From Paracoccaceae bacterium (lineage in GTDB: Bacteria; Pseudomonadota; Alphaproteobacteria; Rhodobacterales; Rhodobacteraceae): 19,158 nucleotides of DNA. Position numbers and translations under genes: made by a program. The notes under the pieces were generated by a model, which saw only the letters and a list, made by a program, of their open reading frames with translations, was not told the origin of the DNA and did no database searches. Shown here piece by piece: positions 1 through 8,296 of the stretch; the first letter of the stretch is position 1, and each line of letters begins with the position of its first letter. The stretch spans positions 571 through 19,728 of the forward strand of contig DOOI01000072.1 of the NCBI GenBank assembly GCA_003512825.1, given 5' to 3'.

Positions 1-541
1 CTGGATGCGCGCGATCATAGCCCAGAAAGCCCGCGCAGGCCGGGTGATCATTAAGCCGCCCCAACAGGGCCGCTTTGGGACATTGCGCGCGCATCATCAC
101 GGCGCGGCGCGGCGCAAGAATGCCGCCCTCTTCCCAGATATCATGCTGGATTGCCAAAGGTTCCCAGACAGTGAAAGCCCGCACGCGGGGCAGTTCAAGC
201 GCGGCCAAGGGGGCCGCCGGAGCGACCATCATAACTGTGGCAGACACCGCAATGTAGCCACGTGAGGCGAGGGTCGCATCAAGGGCATCGTCGTGGGGAA
301 AATCCGCTGCATCACGGCTTTGGCGGATCATGAACAATCGCGGACCGCCTTGGGCATGCATCGCGGCGATCGCGGCGTCGATCTCGGTTATTGTGGCGGT
401 TTTGTCCGCCGTCGCGCAATTGCCGCGCCCGCCTGCGCCCGGCGCATGGCGCAGCGTGAAGGGGCCAAGAGTGCTCACGTTCTCGGCAGGCCACGTCAAA
501 TCCGAGGCAGCGAAAAGCGCGGGAGACGACGGCGCGTTCAT
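1..541 (-). CDS. GNAT family N-acetyltransferase, partial (C-terminus beyond window)
   Basis: An open minus-strand frame starts with ATG at 541 and runs off the left edge without a stop (about 180 codons visible). It begins MNAPSSPALFAASDLTWPAE and contains TLGPFTLRHAPGAGGRG, then LFMIRQSRDAADFPHDDALD and LASRGYIAV. This layout (an aromatic-rich start, a 'GP(W/F)T(L/I)R' strand, 'LFMIR', 'ARGY') is what I recognise from roseobacter GNAT proteins. The acetyl-CoA-binding R/QxxGxG/A motif would lie in the missing C-terminal half, so the catalytic core cannot be checked here. The start overlaps the stop of the CinA-like gene by four bases (ATGA), which implies translational coupling and one operon. 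The substrate is unknown. Confidence 0.7.
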   Translation of the reverse strand, partial: MNAPSSPALFAASDLTWPAENVSTLGPFTLRHAPGAGGRGNCATADKTATITEIDAAIAAMHAQGGPRLFMIRQSRDAADFPHDDALDATLASRGYIAVSATVMMVAPAAPLAALELPRVRAFTVWEPLAIQHDIWEEGGILAPRRAVMMRAQCPKAALLGRLNDHPACAGFLGYDRAHP

Positions 542-1260
542 GCGGGGAACAGTTTGGAGAGTTCTGTCATGGCTGCATCGACCTCGACCCCATTCGTGCC
601 CCGGATCACGATATTGGCGCCGTAAATGCCATCGCGCTGAAACGGGTAGGAGCCGATGGACAGCGCGGGATAGCGTTCGGCCAAGGCGCCCAACGGCTCG
701 GCGATCTCGCCCTCGCCCCGCATCAGGCGCAAGGATTGCGACAAGAGCGGCTGGCCCCCTGTGAGCTTGGGCAGAACAGAGGCCACCATCGCAGTGAAGA
801 CCGAGGGCACGCCAGCCATTACATGCACATTCTCAAGGGTGAAGCCGGGCGCGATAGAGACGGGATTGTCGATCAGCGCAGCGCCTTCGGGAATGCGCGC
901 CATCCGCTGGCGGGCGGCGTTGAATTCCATGTTCTGGCGGGCGTAATGCGCGCCAAGCAGCGCGCGGGCATCGTCGCGCACGCCAATGCTGCGGCCAAAA
1001 GCTTCGGCGATGCAATCGGCCGTGATATCATCATGGGTGGGGCCAATGCCACCCGAAGTGAAGACATGATCGAAGGCCTGCGAGAGGGCGCGCACGGCGC
1101 TGACAATCGCCGCGCGGTCATCGGAGACGACGCGCACTTCTTTGAGGTCGATGCCCTGTTTGGTCAATTCCTGCGCCAGATGGTGCATATTGGAATCTCT
1201 GGTGCGGCCAGAGAGAATTTCATCTCCGATCACGAGCATTGCGGCGGTGGGGTTGGTCAT
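538..1260 (-). CDS. Molybdopterin-binding / CinA N-terminal-like protein
   Basis: A 240-aa protein with the MoCF/MoaB-Mog fold signature: GDEILSGRTRDSN at residues 12-24 and SGGIGPTHDDIT at 69-80, the conserved binding loop of CinA and molybdopterin-binding proteins. It lacks the C-terminal PncC-type amidohydrolase domain found in full-length CinA (about 400 aa), so it is the short form common in alphaproteobacteria. Whether it binds molybdopterin or acts on a nucleotide (the CinA ADP-ribose pyrophosphatase role) cannot be told from sequence. The frame is open further upstream to 1308, but ATG 1260 is preferred because AAGGAG lies a few bases ahead of it (mRNA AAGGAGAGCCCGATG). It is divergent from sfsA and ATGA-coupled to the downstream GNAT gene. 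Confidence 0.85.
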   Translation of the reverse strand: MTNPTAAMLVIGDEILSGRTRDSNMHHLAQELTKQGIDLKEVRVVSDDRAAIVSAVRALSQAFDHVFTSGGIGPTHDDITADCIAEAFGRSIGVRDDARALLGAHYARQNMEFNAARQRMARIPEGAALIDNPVSIAPGFTLENVHVMAGVPSVFTAMVASVLPKLTGGQPLLSQSLRLMRGEGEIAEPLGALAERYPALSIGSYPFQRDGIYGANIVIRGTNGVEVDAAMTELSKLFPA

Positions 1261-1289
1261 CGGGCTCTCCTTGAAGGGCTGCGCTATGC

Positions 1290-1318
1290 GGTATAGGCCG
1301 AGGGTCATGCGCTTTCAA
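1290..1318 (-). promoter_or_regulatory. Putative sigma70 promoter of the CinA-like gene
   Basis: Read on the minus strand, TTGAAA (1313-1318) and TATACC (1290-1295) are separated by exactly 17 bases. This is a good -35 and a fair -10 for the housekeeping sigma factor, and predicts a leader of roughly 20 nt before the ATG at 1260. The -35 element falls inside the first codons of sfsA, because the divergent genes are only 46 bp apart. No equally good plus-strand promoter for sfsA was found in the gap. The call is from pattern only. Confidence 0.4.
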
Positions 1319-2026
1319 ACCCAACTTGAGCCTGCCGTGCTGATCCGTCGCTACAAACGCTTCCTTGCGGACTGTCGTTTGGCGGATGGGCGCGACGTGG
1401 TGGCGCATGTGGCCAACCCCGGCGCGATGAGCGGGCTGGCGGAGCCGGGGATGCGGGTTTGGCTTGAGCCCAATGATGACCCGAAAAAGAAGCTCGATTG
1501 GGGCTGGCGTGTGGTGGAACTTGCCGGGGGCGCGCGGGTCTGTGTGGATACCGGTCTGACCAATCGCGTGGTGCGCGACGCGATTGAGGCAGGAGCGCTG
1601 CGCTTTGAGGGCTATGACACGCTGCGCGCGGAGGTGGCTTATGGCGAGAAGAGCCGGGTGGATTTTCTGCTGACGGGGCCAGCCGGGCGATTATGGCTGG
1701 AGGTGAAGAGCGTATCGCTGTCGCGGCAAGCGGGACTGGCAGAGTTTCCCGACACCGCAACCGCACGCGGGGCGCGGCATCTGGCCGAATTGGCGGGATG
1801 CGTTGCGCGCGGCGACCGGGCGATGCTGCTTTATGTGGTGATGCGCGATGATTGTGACCAAATGGCGCTGGCCGCCGATCTGGACCCGACTTATGCGCGC
1901 GGGGCGCATATGGCGGCCCGGCAGGGGGTCGAGAGTTGTGCCTATGGCACAGTGATTGACACCGGGGGTGTAACACTGGGCGAGAGGCTGCCGCTGGGTC
2001 TGGCATTTCCGCCCGAACAGTCCTAA
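1307..2026 (+). CDS. sfsA: Sugar fermentation stimulation protein homologue SfsA
   Basis: 239 aa, close to the 234 aa of E. coli SfsA. Family blocks are evident: NPGAMSGL near 38-44, the TGLTNRVV region at 82-89, GYDTLRAEVAYGEKSRVDF at 102-120, then WLEVKSVSL (130-138) and FPDTATARGARHLAEL. D119 with E132-x-K134 resembles a PD-(D/E)xK nuclease-like core, as noted for this family; SfsA is regarded as a DNA-binding protein that affects sugar metabolism genes in E. coli, but its molecular role is unsettled. The start ATG 1307 was chosen because homology begins at MRFQTQLEPAVLIRRYKRFL; a longer open frame upstream to 1142 is antisense to the CinA-like gene. GAGG lies just upstream. map follows 36 nt downstream, so co-transcription is likely. 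Confidence 0.9.
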   Translation: MRFQTQLEPAVLIRRYKRFLADCRLADGRDVVAHVANPGAMSGLAEPGMRVWLEPNDDPKKKLDWGWRVVELAGGARVCVDTGLTNRVVRDAIEAGALRFEGYDTLRAEVAYGEKSRVDFLLTGPAGRLWLEVKSVSLSRQAGLAEFPDTATARGARHLAELAGCVARGDRAMLLYVVMRDDCDQMALAADLDPTYARGAHMAARQGVESCAYGTVIDTGGVTLGERLPLGLAFPPEQS

Positions 2027-2062
2027 AACCACTGAAATTGTTGATCCATTGAGGCATTCCGC

Positions 2063-2881
2063 GTGAACGACACACATAAAGGCCGCATGACCCGAGACGG
2101 AATTCGCATTCACGATGATGCGGAGTTTAATGGCATGCGGGCCGCAGGCCGGGTGGCGGCGGAAATTCTCGACGAGATCGCCGAGCATGTGTTTCCCGGT
2201 CAGACGACTGAAGAGTTGGATCGGCTGATCGGTGAGAAGGTCATTGCCAAGGGCACGACCTCGGCCACGATCGGCTATAAGGGCTATCAGCACGCCTCGT
2301 GTATTTCGATCAACCATGTGGTCTGCCACGGCATTCCCGGACCAAAACAGCTCAAAGACGGTGATATCCTTAATATCGATGTCACAGTGATATTGAATGG
2401 ATGGTTTGGCGATACCAGTCGGATGTATGTGGCCGGCAAGCTACCGCGCAAAGCGGAACGCCTTATTCAAGTGACCCATGATGCGCTGATGCTGGGGATC
2501 GACGCGGTGAAGCCGGGTAACACCTTTGGCGATATCGGCTATGCGATCCAGTCCTATGTCGAGAGCCACCGGATGAGCGTGGTGCGCGATTTCTGCGGGC
2601 ACGGGTTGGGGCAAGTGTTTCATGCGCCGCCGAATGTGTTGCATTATGGGCGTCCGGGATCGGGCCCTGTGCTGGAAGAGGGAATGTTTTTCACTATCGA
2701 ACCGATGGTGAATCTGGGTCGTCCCGAGACCAAGGTGCTGGCGGATGAATGGACTGCGGTGACGCGGGACAAATCGCTCTCGGCGCAGTTTGAGCATTCT
2801 GTGGGCGTGACGGCGACGGGGGTGGATATCTTTACACTCTCACCAGCGGGTCTGTTTCATCCGACCTATACGGCAGAGTGA
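2063..2881 (+). CDS. map: Type I methionine aminopeptidase
   Basis: Removes the N-terminal methionine from nascent proteins in the cytosol using two divalent metal ions. The 272-aa protein carries all five metal ligands at canonical spacing: D106 and D117 (NIDVTV...GDTSR), H180 (GHGLGQVFH), E213 (FTIEPM) and E244 (QFEHS); spacings 11, 63, 33 and 31 equal those of the E. coli enzyme. The substrate-site histidine is H89 (VVCHGIPG). The start is GTG at 2063; ATG 2087 (MTRDGIRIH) is an alternative giving 264 aa, the E. coli length. It is the second gene of the sfsA-map pair. Its TGA ends at 2881 and the convergent rmuC stop begins at 2882, so no room exists for a private terminator. Confidence 0.96.
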   Translation: MNDTHKGRMTRDGIRIHDDAEFNGMRAAGRVAAEILDEIAEHVFPGQTTEELDRLIGEKVIAKGTTSATIGYKGYQHASCISINHVVCHGIPGPKQLKDGDILNIDVTVILNGWFGDTSRMYVAGKLPRKAERLIQVTHDALMLGIDAVKPGNTFGDIGYAIQSYVESHRMSVVRDFCGHGLGQVFHAPPNVLHYGRPGSGPVLEEGMFFTIEPMVNLGRPETKVLADEWTAVTRDKSLSAQFEHSVGVTATGVDIFTLSPAGLFHPTYTAE

Positions 2882-4054
2882 TCACTCCGCCGGGCGGGGT
2901 ATTACGACCGGGCCGTCTGCGGGATCAGGCGCGAGTTCCTCGAAGTCAAAATTATCCAGACGGCGCGCGCGTTTGCCGGCTTTGTCGGCGCTGATTTTGA
3001 TCTCTTCCACATCTTTGGCCGCTTGAGTGAAGTGGCGATCTAGATTGCCGACACGCGTCGAGAGACGGTCGATATCTGCGTAGAGCAATGACAGCTCGCG
3101 GCGGATCGCGCCCGCTTGTTCGCGCATGCGGGCATCTTTCAAGATCGCGCGCATGGTGTTCAACGTGGCCATGCAAGTGGTGGGCGAGACGATCCAGACC
3201 CGGCTGTTGAACCCCTCGCGCACCACATCGGGGAAGTTGGCGTGCAACTCGGCATAGACAGCTTCGGACGGCAAAAACATCAGCGCGCCGTCTGCTGTTT
3301 CGCCTTCGATGATATATTTTTCTGATATCGCTCTGATATGCGCGCGCACGCTTAATCGCATCTGTTGTGCGGCACGTTGCGCCTGTTCTGGCGTTTCGGC
3401 GCGGCGCAGCGCTTCATAGGCTTCGAGCGGGAATTTGCTGTCGATCACGATAGGGCCGGGAGGATTGGGCAAGTGGATCAGGCAATCCGCCCGCCGCCCG
3501 TTCGAGAGCGTGGCCTGCATGGTGTAGCTATCGGCGGGCAGCGCCTTGAGGACGATATCGTTCAACTGGATCTCGCCAAAAGCGCCGCGCGTTTGCTTGT
3601 TGGAGAGGATGTCTTGCAGGCCCAGAACATCGCCGGACAGCTTGACGATGTTCTCTTGTGCCTTGTCGATCGTGGCGAGGCGCTGCTGCAATTCACCCAA
3701 GGAATGCGCGGTGCGGCGCGCAGAGCCTTGGAGGTTCTCATTCATTGCCTCGGCAACCTGTGCCAGACGCGCTTCCATCAGGCGGATCATTTGCGCCTGA
3801 GACGCGGCTTGCGCCTCTGAAACATGTGTGAGGCCCCCTGCGAGTTGCTGCTGGCCATCCGAGAGCGATTGCACGCGCTGGCCCATCGAGGAAAGCTGGT
3901 AGATCATCGGCTCGGTCAGGCGGGCCGACCTATTGCCAGCGCGCACCGAGAGACCAAGCAGCACCAGCATCAAAAGCGCCATCGCGCCGCCAATAAGCAC
4001 CGCGAGCACGGCAGGATCGTCGAGCGCATAGGTTTGACCGTTGATCGTGATCAT
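2882..4054 (-). CDS. rmuC: DNA recombination protein RmuC
   Basis: 390 aa. An N-terminal hydrophobic helix (about residues 15-36, LAVLIGGAMALLMLVLLGL) is followed by a heptad-rich coiled coil (roughly 45-150) and the RmuC domain: LSGDVLGLQDILSNKQTRGAFGE, VIDSKFPLEAYEAL, and FLPSEAVYAELHANFPDVV with the SRVWIVSPTT block. RmuC proteins limit recombination at inverted repeats in E. coli; the core has a distant endonuclease-like fold. The start ATG 4054 overlaps the mutL stop (ATGA), so translation is coupled to mutL, and the coupling makes a genome-maintenance operon. A longer open frame to 4126 runs into mutL and is rejected. The C-terminal tail is rich in acidic and proline residues. Confidence 0.92.
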   Translation of the reverse strand: MITINGQTYALDDPAVLAVLIGGAMALLMLVLLGLSVRAGNRSARLTEPMIYQLSSMGQRVQSLSDGQQQLAGGLTHVSEAQAASQAQMIRLMEARLAQVAEAMNENLQGSARRTAHSLGELQQRLATIDKAQENIVKLSGDVLGLQDILSNKQTRGAFGEIQLNDIVLKALPADSYTMQATLSNGRRADCLIHLPNPPGPIVIDSKFPLEAYEALRRAETPEQAQRAAQQMRLSVRAHIRAISEKYIIEGETADGALMFLPSEAVYAELHANFPDVVREGFNSRVWIVSPTTCMATLNTMRAILKDARMREQAGAIRRELSLLYADIDRLSTRVGNLDRHFTQAAKDVEEIKISADKAGKRARRLDNFDFEELAPDPADGPVVIPRPAE

Positions 4055-5913
4055 CCGCGCCGACCAAACAGCCGCTCGATATCGGCCAGTTTGAGTTCGA
4101 CATAAGTAGGACGGCCATGGTTGCACTGGCCGGAATGCGGCGTGGCCTCCATGTCGCGCAGAAGCGCGTTCATTTCCTCAGAGCGCATGCGACGACCGGA
4201 GCGAATAGAGCCGTGGCACGCCATACGCGACAAGATCGCATCGATCCGGGCCTGCACCATTTGGCTGTCGCCTTCGTCGGCCAATTCATCAAGCACATCT
4301 TTCAAAAGCGCCTCGGCGTTCACTTCGCCCAAAGGCGCAGGGGTTTCGCGCACGGCAATCGTACCGGGGCCGAAAGGCTCTATTGTCAGGCCGATGCGAT
4401 GCAGCGCCTCTGCAACGTCAAGGAGGCGCTGAGCATCGCTTTCAGAGAGTGTGACGATTTCGGGAATAAGAAGCGCCTGTGCGGGCACACCTTTTTCGGC
4501 CATCTGTGCCTTGAGGCGCTCATAGACCAAACGCTCATGCGCGGCGTGTTGGTCGACGATGACGATACCATCTGCCGTTTGGGCAACGATGTAATTCTCG
4601 TGCACCTGCGCGCGGGCGGCCCCAAGCGGCAACCGCTCTAGGTCTGGCGTGGCCTCGGCCATGGGTTCGACGCGGGCAGACCATGCCGGGCCAAGTTCTG
4701 CAAAGCCCGGCGCTTGTGCCTGATAGGCGGCGGCGAGTGTGGTGCCCGCAGGGCGTTGGAACCCTGCGCCGGGGCGGTCCATTTGATAAATGCGGGGCGC
4801 GTCCATTGGCTCGGGGCGAAAGGCACCCAAGGTGGCAGAGGCCACAGTTGATGAGGCGCGATGCCCGGCTTCGGCCAATGCATGGCGCAGGGCGGAAATG
4901 ATCAGGCCCCGCGCCGTGCCGGGATCGCGAAAGCGCACTTCGGATTTGGCAGGGTGAACGTTAACATCCACCATCTGAGGCTGGACATTGAGAAAGAGCA
5001 CCGCAGCCGGATAGCGGTCGCGGCTGAGAAAATCAGAATAGGCCGCGCGCAATGCCCCGACAAAGAGTTTATCCGTGACCGGGCGACCATTGACGAAGAG
5101 GTATTGCGCGACCGAGGAGCCGCGCGAGTAAGTGGGAAGGGCGGCATAGCCCGTCAGGTGAAACGCCTCGCGCTCGGCGTCGATCTTGACCGCATTATCC
5201 GCAAAATCGCGGCCCAAGACAGCAGCAAGACGGGCGCGCAATGCCTCGAACAGATCCCCCGTTTCTGCATCAGCGCGGAAGGTGACGCGGCCCTCGCCGC
5301 CACCCGAGACATCCCGCAGGATGAAGCTGACGAAGGGGTCTGCCATGGCCAAGCGGCGCACTGTTTCGCCAATGGATTGGTTTTCAGCCCGGTCGGTCCG
5401 GAGGAATTTCAGGCGTGCAGGGGTGGCGTGAAAGAGATCACGCAGTTCAACGACAGTGCCACGGGACAGCGCGGCAGGGCGCACAGGATCAGTCCGGCCA
5501 CCATAGCAGCGGATCATCGCAGCCTCGCTCGCTTCTTTGGCGCGCGAGGTGATGGTCAGGCGGCCCACGGCGCCGAGCGAGGGCAGCGCCTCGCCACGAA
5601 AACCAAAGCTGTGAATATTCAGCAGGTCAGAGCCGTCAATTTTGGACGTGGCGTGGCGGGCGAGTGCAAGCGGCAACTGCGCGGGCAGGATACCATGGCC
5701 ATCGTCGGTGACGCGGATGAGCGTCTTGCCACCGTCTGCCACGGCGATCTCGATACGCGTCGCCCCGGCATCGAGCGCGTTTTCCATCAGCTCTTTGACC
5801 GCCGAGGCAGGACGCTCGACGACTTCGCCTGCCGCGATCCGATTGATGGCGGAGTCGTCCAACTGCCGGATTTCCGGCTGGCCTGTGGATATGTTGGGGC
5901 GCACTTGGGTCAT
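4051..5913 (-). CDS. mutL: DNA mismatch repair protein MutL (endonuclease type)
   Basis: 620 aa. The GHKL ATPase domain is N-terminal: E41-x-x-x-N45 (ELMENALDAG), DDGHG at 70-74, the ATP-lid block HATSKI at 87-92 and GFRGEALPSLG at 104-114, followed by the transducer domain (NGRPV 275-279, DVNVHPAKSEVRF 316-328). A proline/alanine-rich linker spans about 345-430. The C-terminal dimerisation domain carries the full DQHA(x)2E(x)4E metal motif (454-465), ACHGSIRSG (565-573) and CNHGRPT (597-603). These are the nicking-endonuclease motifs of MutL from bacteria that lack MutH, so nicking activity is inferred. The start at ATG 5913 has only a weak G-rich Shine-Dalgarno sequence. It lies 62 bp after puuD and is ATGA-coupled to rmuC. 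Confidence 0.97.
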   Translation of the reverse strand: MTQVRPNISTGQPEIRQLDDSAINRIAAGEVVERPASAVKELMENALDAGATRIEIAVADGGKTLIRVTDDGHGILPAQLPLALARHATSKIDGSDLLNIHSFGFRGEALPSLGAVGRLTITSRAKEASEAAMIRCYGGRTDPVRPAALSRGTVVELRDLFHATPARLKFLRTDRAENQSIGETVRRLAMADPFVSFILRDVSGGGEGRVTFRADAETGDLFEALRARLAAVLGRDFADNAVKIDAEREAFHLTGYAALPTYSRGSSVAQYLFVNGRPVTDKLFVGALRAAYSDFLSRDRYPAAVLFLNVQPQMVDVNVHPAKSEVRFRDPGTARGLIISALRHALAEAGHRASSTVASATLGAFRPEPMDAPRIYQMDRPGAGFQRPAGTTLAAAYQAQAPGFAELGPAWSARVEPMAEATPDLERLPLGAARAQVHENYIVAQTADGIVIVDQHAAHERLVYERLKAQMAEKGVPAQALLIPEIVTLSESDAQRLLDVAEALHRIGLTIEPFGPGTIAVRETPAPLGEVNAEALLKDVLDELADEGDSQMVQARIDAILSRMACHGSIRSGRRMRSEEMNALLRDMEATPHSGQCNHGRPTYVELKLADIERLFGRRG

Positions 5914-5975
5914 GCCCCAAGGTTTAGCGTGCGCGCAACGATTCTGCTACCCGTGACAAACGCGGGTGCGCTCTG

Positions 5976-7193
5976 TCAGCCGCGAGTGGCGGCGAGATAC
6001 CAGTCGATGATCGCTTGGCGTTCGGCAGGCTCCATATAAGAAAGGTTGGCCTGCGGCATCGCGTGGGTGCGACCTGCTTGAATGTAGATATCGCGCGCTT
6101 GCCGGGCGATCTGCACCGAGGTTTCCAGATGCACACCTTTGGGAGCCCAATAAAGCCCCTCCCAAGACGGATCTGCCGCATGGCACATGGAGCAACGGCC
6201 CAGCACGATATTGGTGACGTCTTCAAAGCCCGCAGCTTGGGCAAAGCGGAGTTCCGCGCCCATGGCTTCGTCGCGGGTATCGACCTTGCCGGGCGTGGCC
6301 GAAAGCCACATGATCAGCAGGAAGATCAGCGCCGTCGCGGCCCATGTCCAGTAAGGCGTGCCTTTGCGGGCATGCATGGAATTGAAGAAATGCCGGATGG
6401 TGACGCCCATCAGGAACACAAGCGCCGCGATGATCCAGTTATATTCGGTGGCAAAGGCCAGCGGGTAGTGGTTCGACAGCATCAGGAAGATGACGGGCAA
6501 GGTCAGGTAGTTGTTATGGGTCGAGCGCTGCTTGGCGATTTTGCCGTATTTCGCATCGGGCTTGCGGCCTGCGATCAGGTCGGCCACCACGATTTTCTGG
6601 TTAGGAATGATAATCATGATGACATTTGCCGACATCAGCGTCGCGGTGAAGGCCCCCAGATGGAGCAGGGCAGCGCGGCCGGCGAACACAGAGGTGTAGA
6701 AATAGGCCATGCCGACGAGCACCACAAACAGCGCCACCATCAGCCCGGTTTGGTTGGTGTTGACGAAGCGGTCACACAAGAAGGTGTAGACGAGCCAGCC
6801 AAACCCCAGCGACGCCACGGAAATAGCGATGGCCGCAAAGGGCGAGAGCCCCATGACGGAGGGGTCGATCAGATAGAACTCGGCCCCGAGGTAATAAACG
6901 ACGGCCAAGAGCGCAAAGCCCGAGAGCCATGTGGCGTAGCTTTCCCATTTAAACCAGACCAGCCCATCGGGCATATTTGCCGGGGCAACCAGATATTTTT
7001 GGATGTGGTAGAACCCGCCCCCGTGCACTTGCCATTCCTCGCCATCGGCCCCAGAGGCCAAGTCGCGATCACGGTGCAGGCCCAGATCAAGGGCGATGAA
7101 GTAGAAGGAGGAGCCGATCCACGCAATGGCGGTGATCACATGCACCCAGCGCACGGCAAATTCCAGCCATTCGCCAATGATTGCCCAATCCAT
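5976..7193 (-). CDS. puuD: Membrane urate hydroxylase PuuD with C-terminal cytochrome c domain
   Basis: 405 aa from the second of two tandem ATGs (7193; 7196 is equally possible), both behind the purine-rich AGAAGGGGAC. The N-terminal ~300 residues hold about eight transmembrane helices of the urate oxidase N-terminal (DUF989) family, starting MDWAIIGEWLEFAVRWVHVI and with conserved IGSSFYFIALD, STHNNYLTLPVIFLMLSNHYP and FFNSMHARK. A C-terminal soluble domain has one haem c site, CSMCH (about 334-338), and a candidate axial methionine in HAMPQANLS (about 379). Family knowledge: PuuD oxidises urate to 5-hydroxyisourate and passes electrons to the respiratory chain through its haem instead of making peroxide. 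No other purine genes lie in this window; the divergent LysR gene is the likely regulator. Confidence 0.93.
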   Translation of the reverse strand: MDWAIIGEWLEFAVRWVHVITAIAWIGSSFYFIALDLGLHRDRDLASGADGEEWQVHGGGFYHIQKYLVAPANMPDGLVWFKWESYATWLSGFALLAVVYYLGAEFYLIDPSVMGLSPFAAIAISVASLGFGWLVYTFLCDRFVNTNQTGLMVALFVVLVGMAYFYTSVFAGRAALLHLGAFTATLMSANVIMIIIPNQKIVVADLIAGRKPDAKYGKIAKQRSTHNNYLTLPVIFLMLSNHYPLAFATEYNWIIAALVFLMGVTIRHFFNSMHARKGTPYWTWAATALIFLLIMWLSATPGKVDTRDEAMGAELRFAQAAGFEDVTNIVLGRCSMCHAADPSWEGLYWAPKGVHLETSVQIARQARDIYIQAGRTHAMPQANLSYMEPAERQAIIDWYLAATRG

Positions 7194-7196
7194 CAT

Positions 7197-7294
7197 GATC
7201 GTCCCCTTCTACATTCTTTCGGGCAGGGTATCCCGCGCCGGGCTTACATGATAATTCGTCAAATCGCGGGAACAGTTTCAAGCGAGGTCTGAAA
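7197..7294. promoter_or_regulatory. Divergent puuD / LysR intergenic region with possible LysR operator
   Basis: 98 bp shared by the divergent puuD and LysR-family genes, the classical arrangement for LysR control. It holds an inverted repeat TTTCA-N9-TGAAA (7276-7294) ending directly at the LysR start codon and enclosing its GAGG ribosome binding site, plus an AT-rich patch ACATGATAATTCGTCAAAT (7247-7265). A LysR box is only loosely defined (T-N11-A within a dyad), so the exact operator is uncertain. No clear -35/-10 pair was found. Confidence 0.4.
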
Positions 7295-8242
7295 ATGTCC
7301 TATGTAAATACTCTCAGGATGTTCCTGCGTGTCTATGAATTGGGCAGTATGAGTGCTGCGGCGCGCGATCAGCGGATTTCGCCAGCCGTGGCATCGGCCC
7401 GCATCATGGAGCTGGAAAGACATCTGGGCGTGCGTTTGTTCAATCGCACGACGCGGGCGCTGAATGCAACCGAGCATGGGCGGCTGTTTTATGAGGGCGC
7501 CCTACGGATTGTGGAGGCGATCGAAGCGGCGGAAGCTGCGGTAATGACGGCGGCGCAAGCGCCGAAGGGCACGCTGTTTGTGGCAGCACCTTTGGGGGTC
7601 GGGCGGCGGTTCATTGCGCCCCATGTTCCTGCGTTCAAGCGCGCCTATCCAGATATCGACATTCGCCTGCGCCTGTCAGATCGGGTGATTGACGTCACAG
7701 GCGAAGGGCTTGATCTGGCGTTTCACCTTGGGGCTTTGGCCGATAGCGATCTCAAGGTGAAGATGATCGCGGATTGCCCGCGCGTGCTTTGCGCCGCACC
7801 TGCATATATCGCGCGGCGGGGAATGCCTGAGGATGGGGCAGCCCTTTTGGCGCAAAAGCATGATTGCCTGAACCTGCGCTTTCCCGGCGCGAAGGAATTT
7901 CAATGGACGTTGCAAACAGCCGAGGGGCCGAAACGGTTCGAGATCAATGGACCGTTTGAAAGCGACGACGGCGATGTTCTGACAGGGTGGGCATTGGATG
8001 GGGCGGGAATTGTGCTCAAGCCCATTTTCGAAGTGGCCGAGCATTTGGCCTCTGGGGCGCTGGTGCCTGTAGCCGTCAAGACGCCCCCCTTGCCGACACA
8101 GCTTGCCTGTCTTTCGCCGTCGCGGCGGTTTCGTGACCCGAAGGTGCAACATTTCACTGATTTCATGATCAAAGAATGCCGCGAAGCGCTGACGCGTCTG
8201 CATGACACACTCGAAGCCCATCAGCGTGAGGCAGAGGCGTGA
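7295..8242 (+). CDS. LysR family transcriptional regulator
   Basis: 315 aa. The N-terminal winged helix-turn-helix spans about residues 3-62 (FLRVYELGSMSAAARDQ, ISPAVASARIMELERHLGV, RLFNRTTRALNATEHGRLFY). The effector domain starts at about 90 (GTLFVAAPLGVGRRFIAPHV) and shows the usual periplasmic-binding-protein-like pattern, with FHLGALADSDLKVK and GAGIVLKPIFEVAEHL. It belongs to the large 'IMELERHLGVRLFNRTTR' group of one-component regulators. ATG 7295 has GAGG seven bases upstream. It is divergent from puuD across 98 bp, so control of urate oxidation, and of itself, is inferred; the effector is not visible from the sequence. Confidence 0.93.
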   Translation: MSYVNTLRMFLRVYELGSMSAAARDQRISPAVASARIMELERHLGVRLFNRTTRALNATEHGRLFYEGALRIVEAIEAAEAAVMTAAQAPKGTLFVAAPLGVGRRFIAPHVPAFKRAYPDIDIRLRLSDRVIDVTGEGLDLAFHLGALADSDLKVKMIADCPRVLCAAPAYIARRGMPEDGAALLAQKHDCLNLRFPGAKEFQWTLQTAEGPKRFEINGPFESDDGDVLTGWALDGAGIVLKPIFEVAEHLASGALVPVAVKTPPLPTQLACLSPSRRFRDPKVQHFTDFMIKECREALTRLHDTLEAHQREAEA

Positions 8243-8246
8243 CAAC

Positions 8247-8273
8247 AAAAAACCCGGGCGTTGCCGCCCGGGT
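8247..8273 (-). terminator. Rho-independent terminator of glnK-amtB
   Basis: On the minus strand a perfect 9-bp GC-rich stem (ACCCGGGCG and CGCCCGGGT in plus-strand order, 8252-8260 and 8265-8273) with a 4-base loop is followed by TTTTTTGTTG. It sits 23 bp past the amtB stop codon. The run of U is on the amtB side only, so termination of the convergent LysR transcript is less certain even though the hairpin lies just past its stop. Confidence 0.92.
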
Positions 8274-8296
8274 CGCGTGCCAAAAGCAAGGAAGGG

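Noticed and set aside
1305..2075. 256-codon minus-strand open frame opposite sfsA
   Set aside because: Proline/arginine-rich shadow of sfsA without a ribosome binding site or recognisable motif.
5950..5968. Stem ACCCG...CGGGT after puuD as a terminator
   Set aside because: Only five base pairs with a nine-base loop and no U-run on the minus strand.
6015..7292. 425-codon plus-strand open frame opposite puuD
   Set aside because: Shadow of puuD on the other strand; it has no hydrophobic or family pattern and would end in the LysR promoter.
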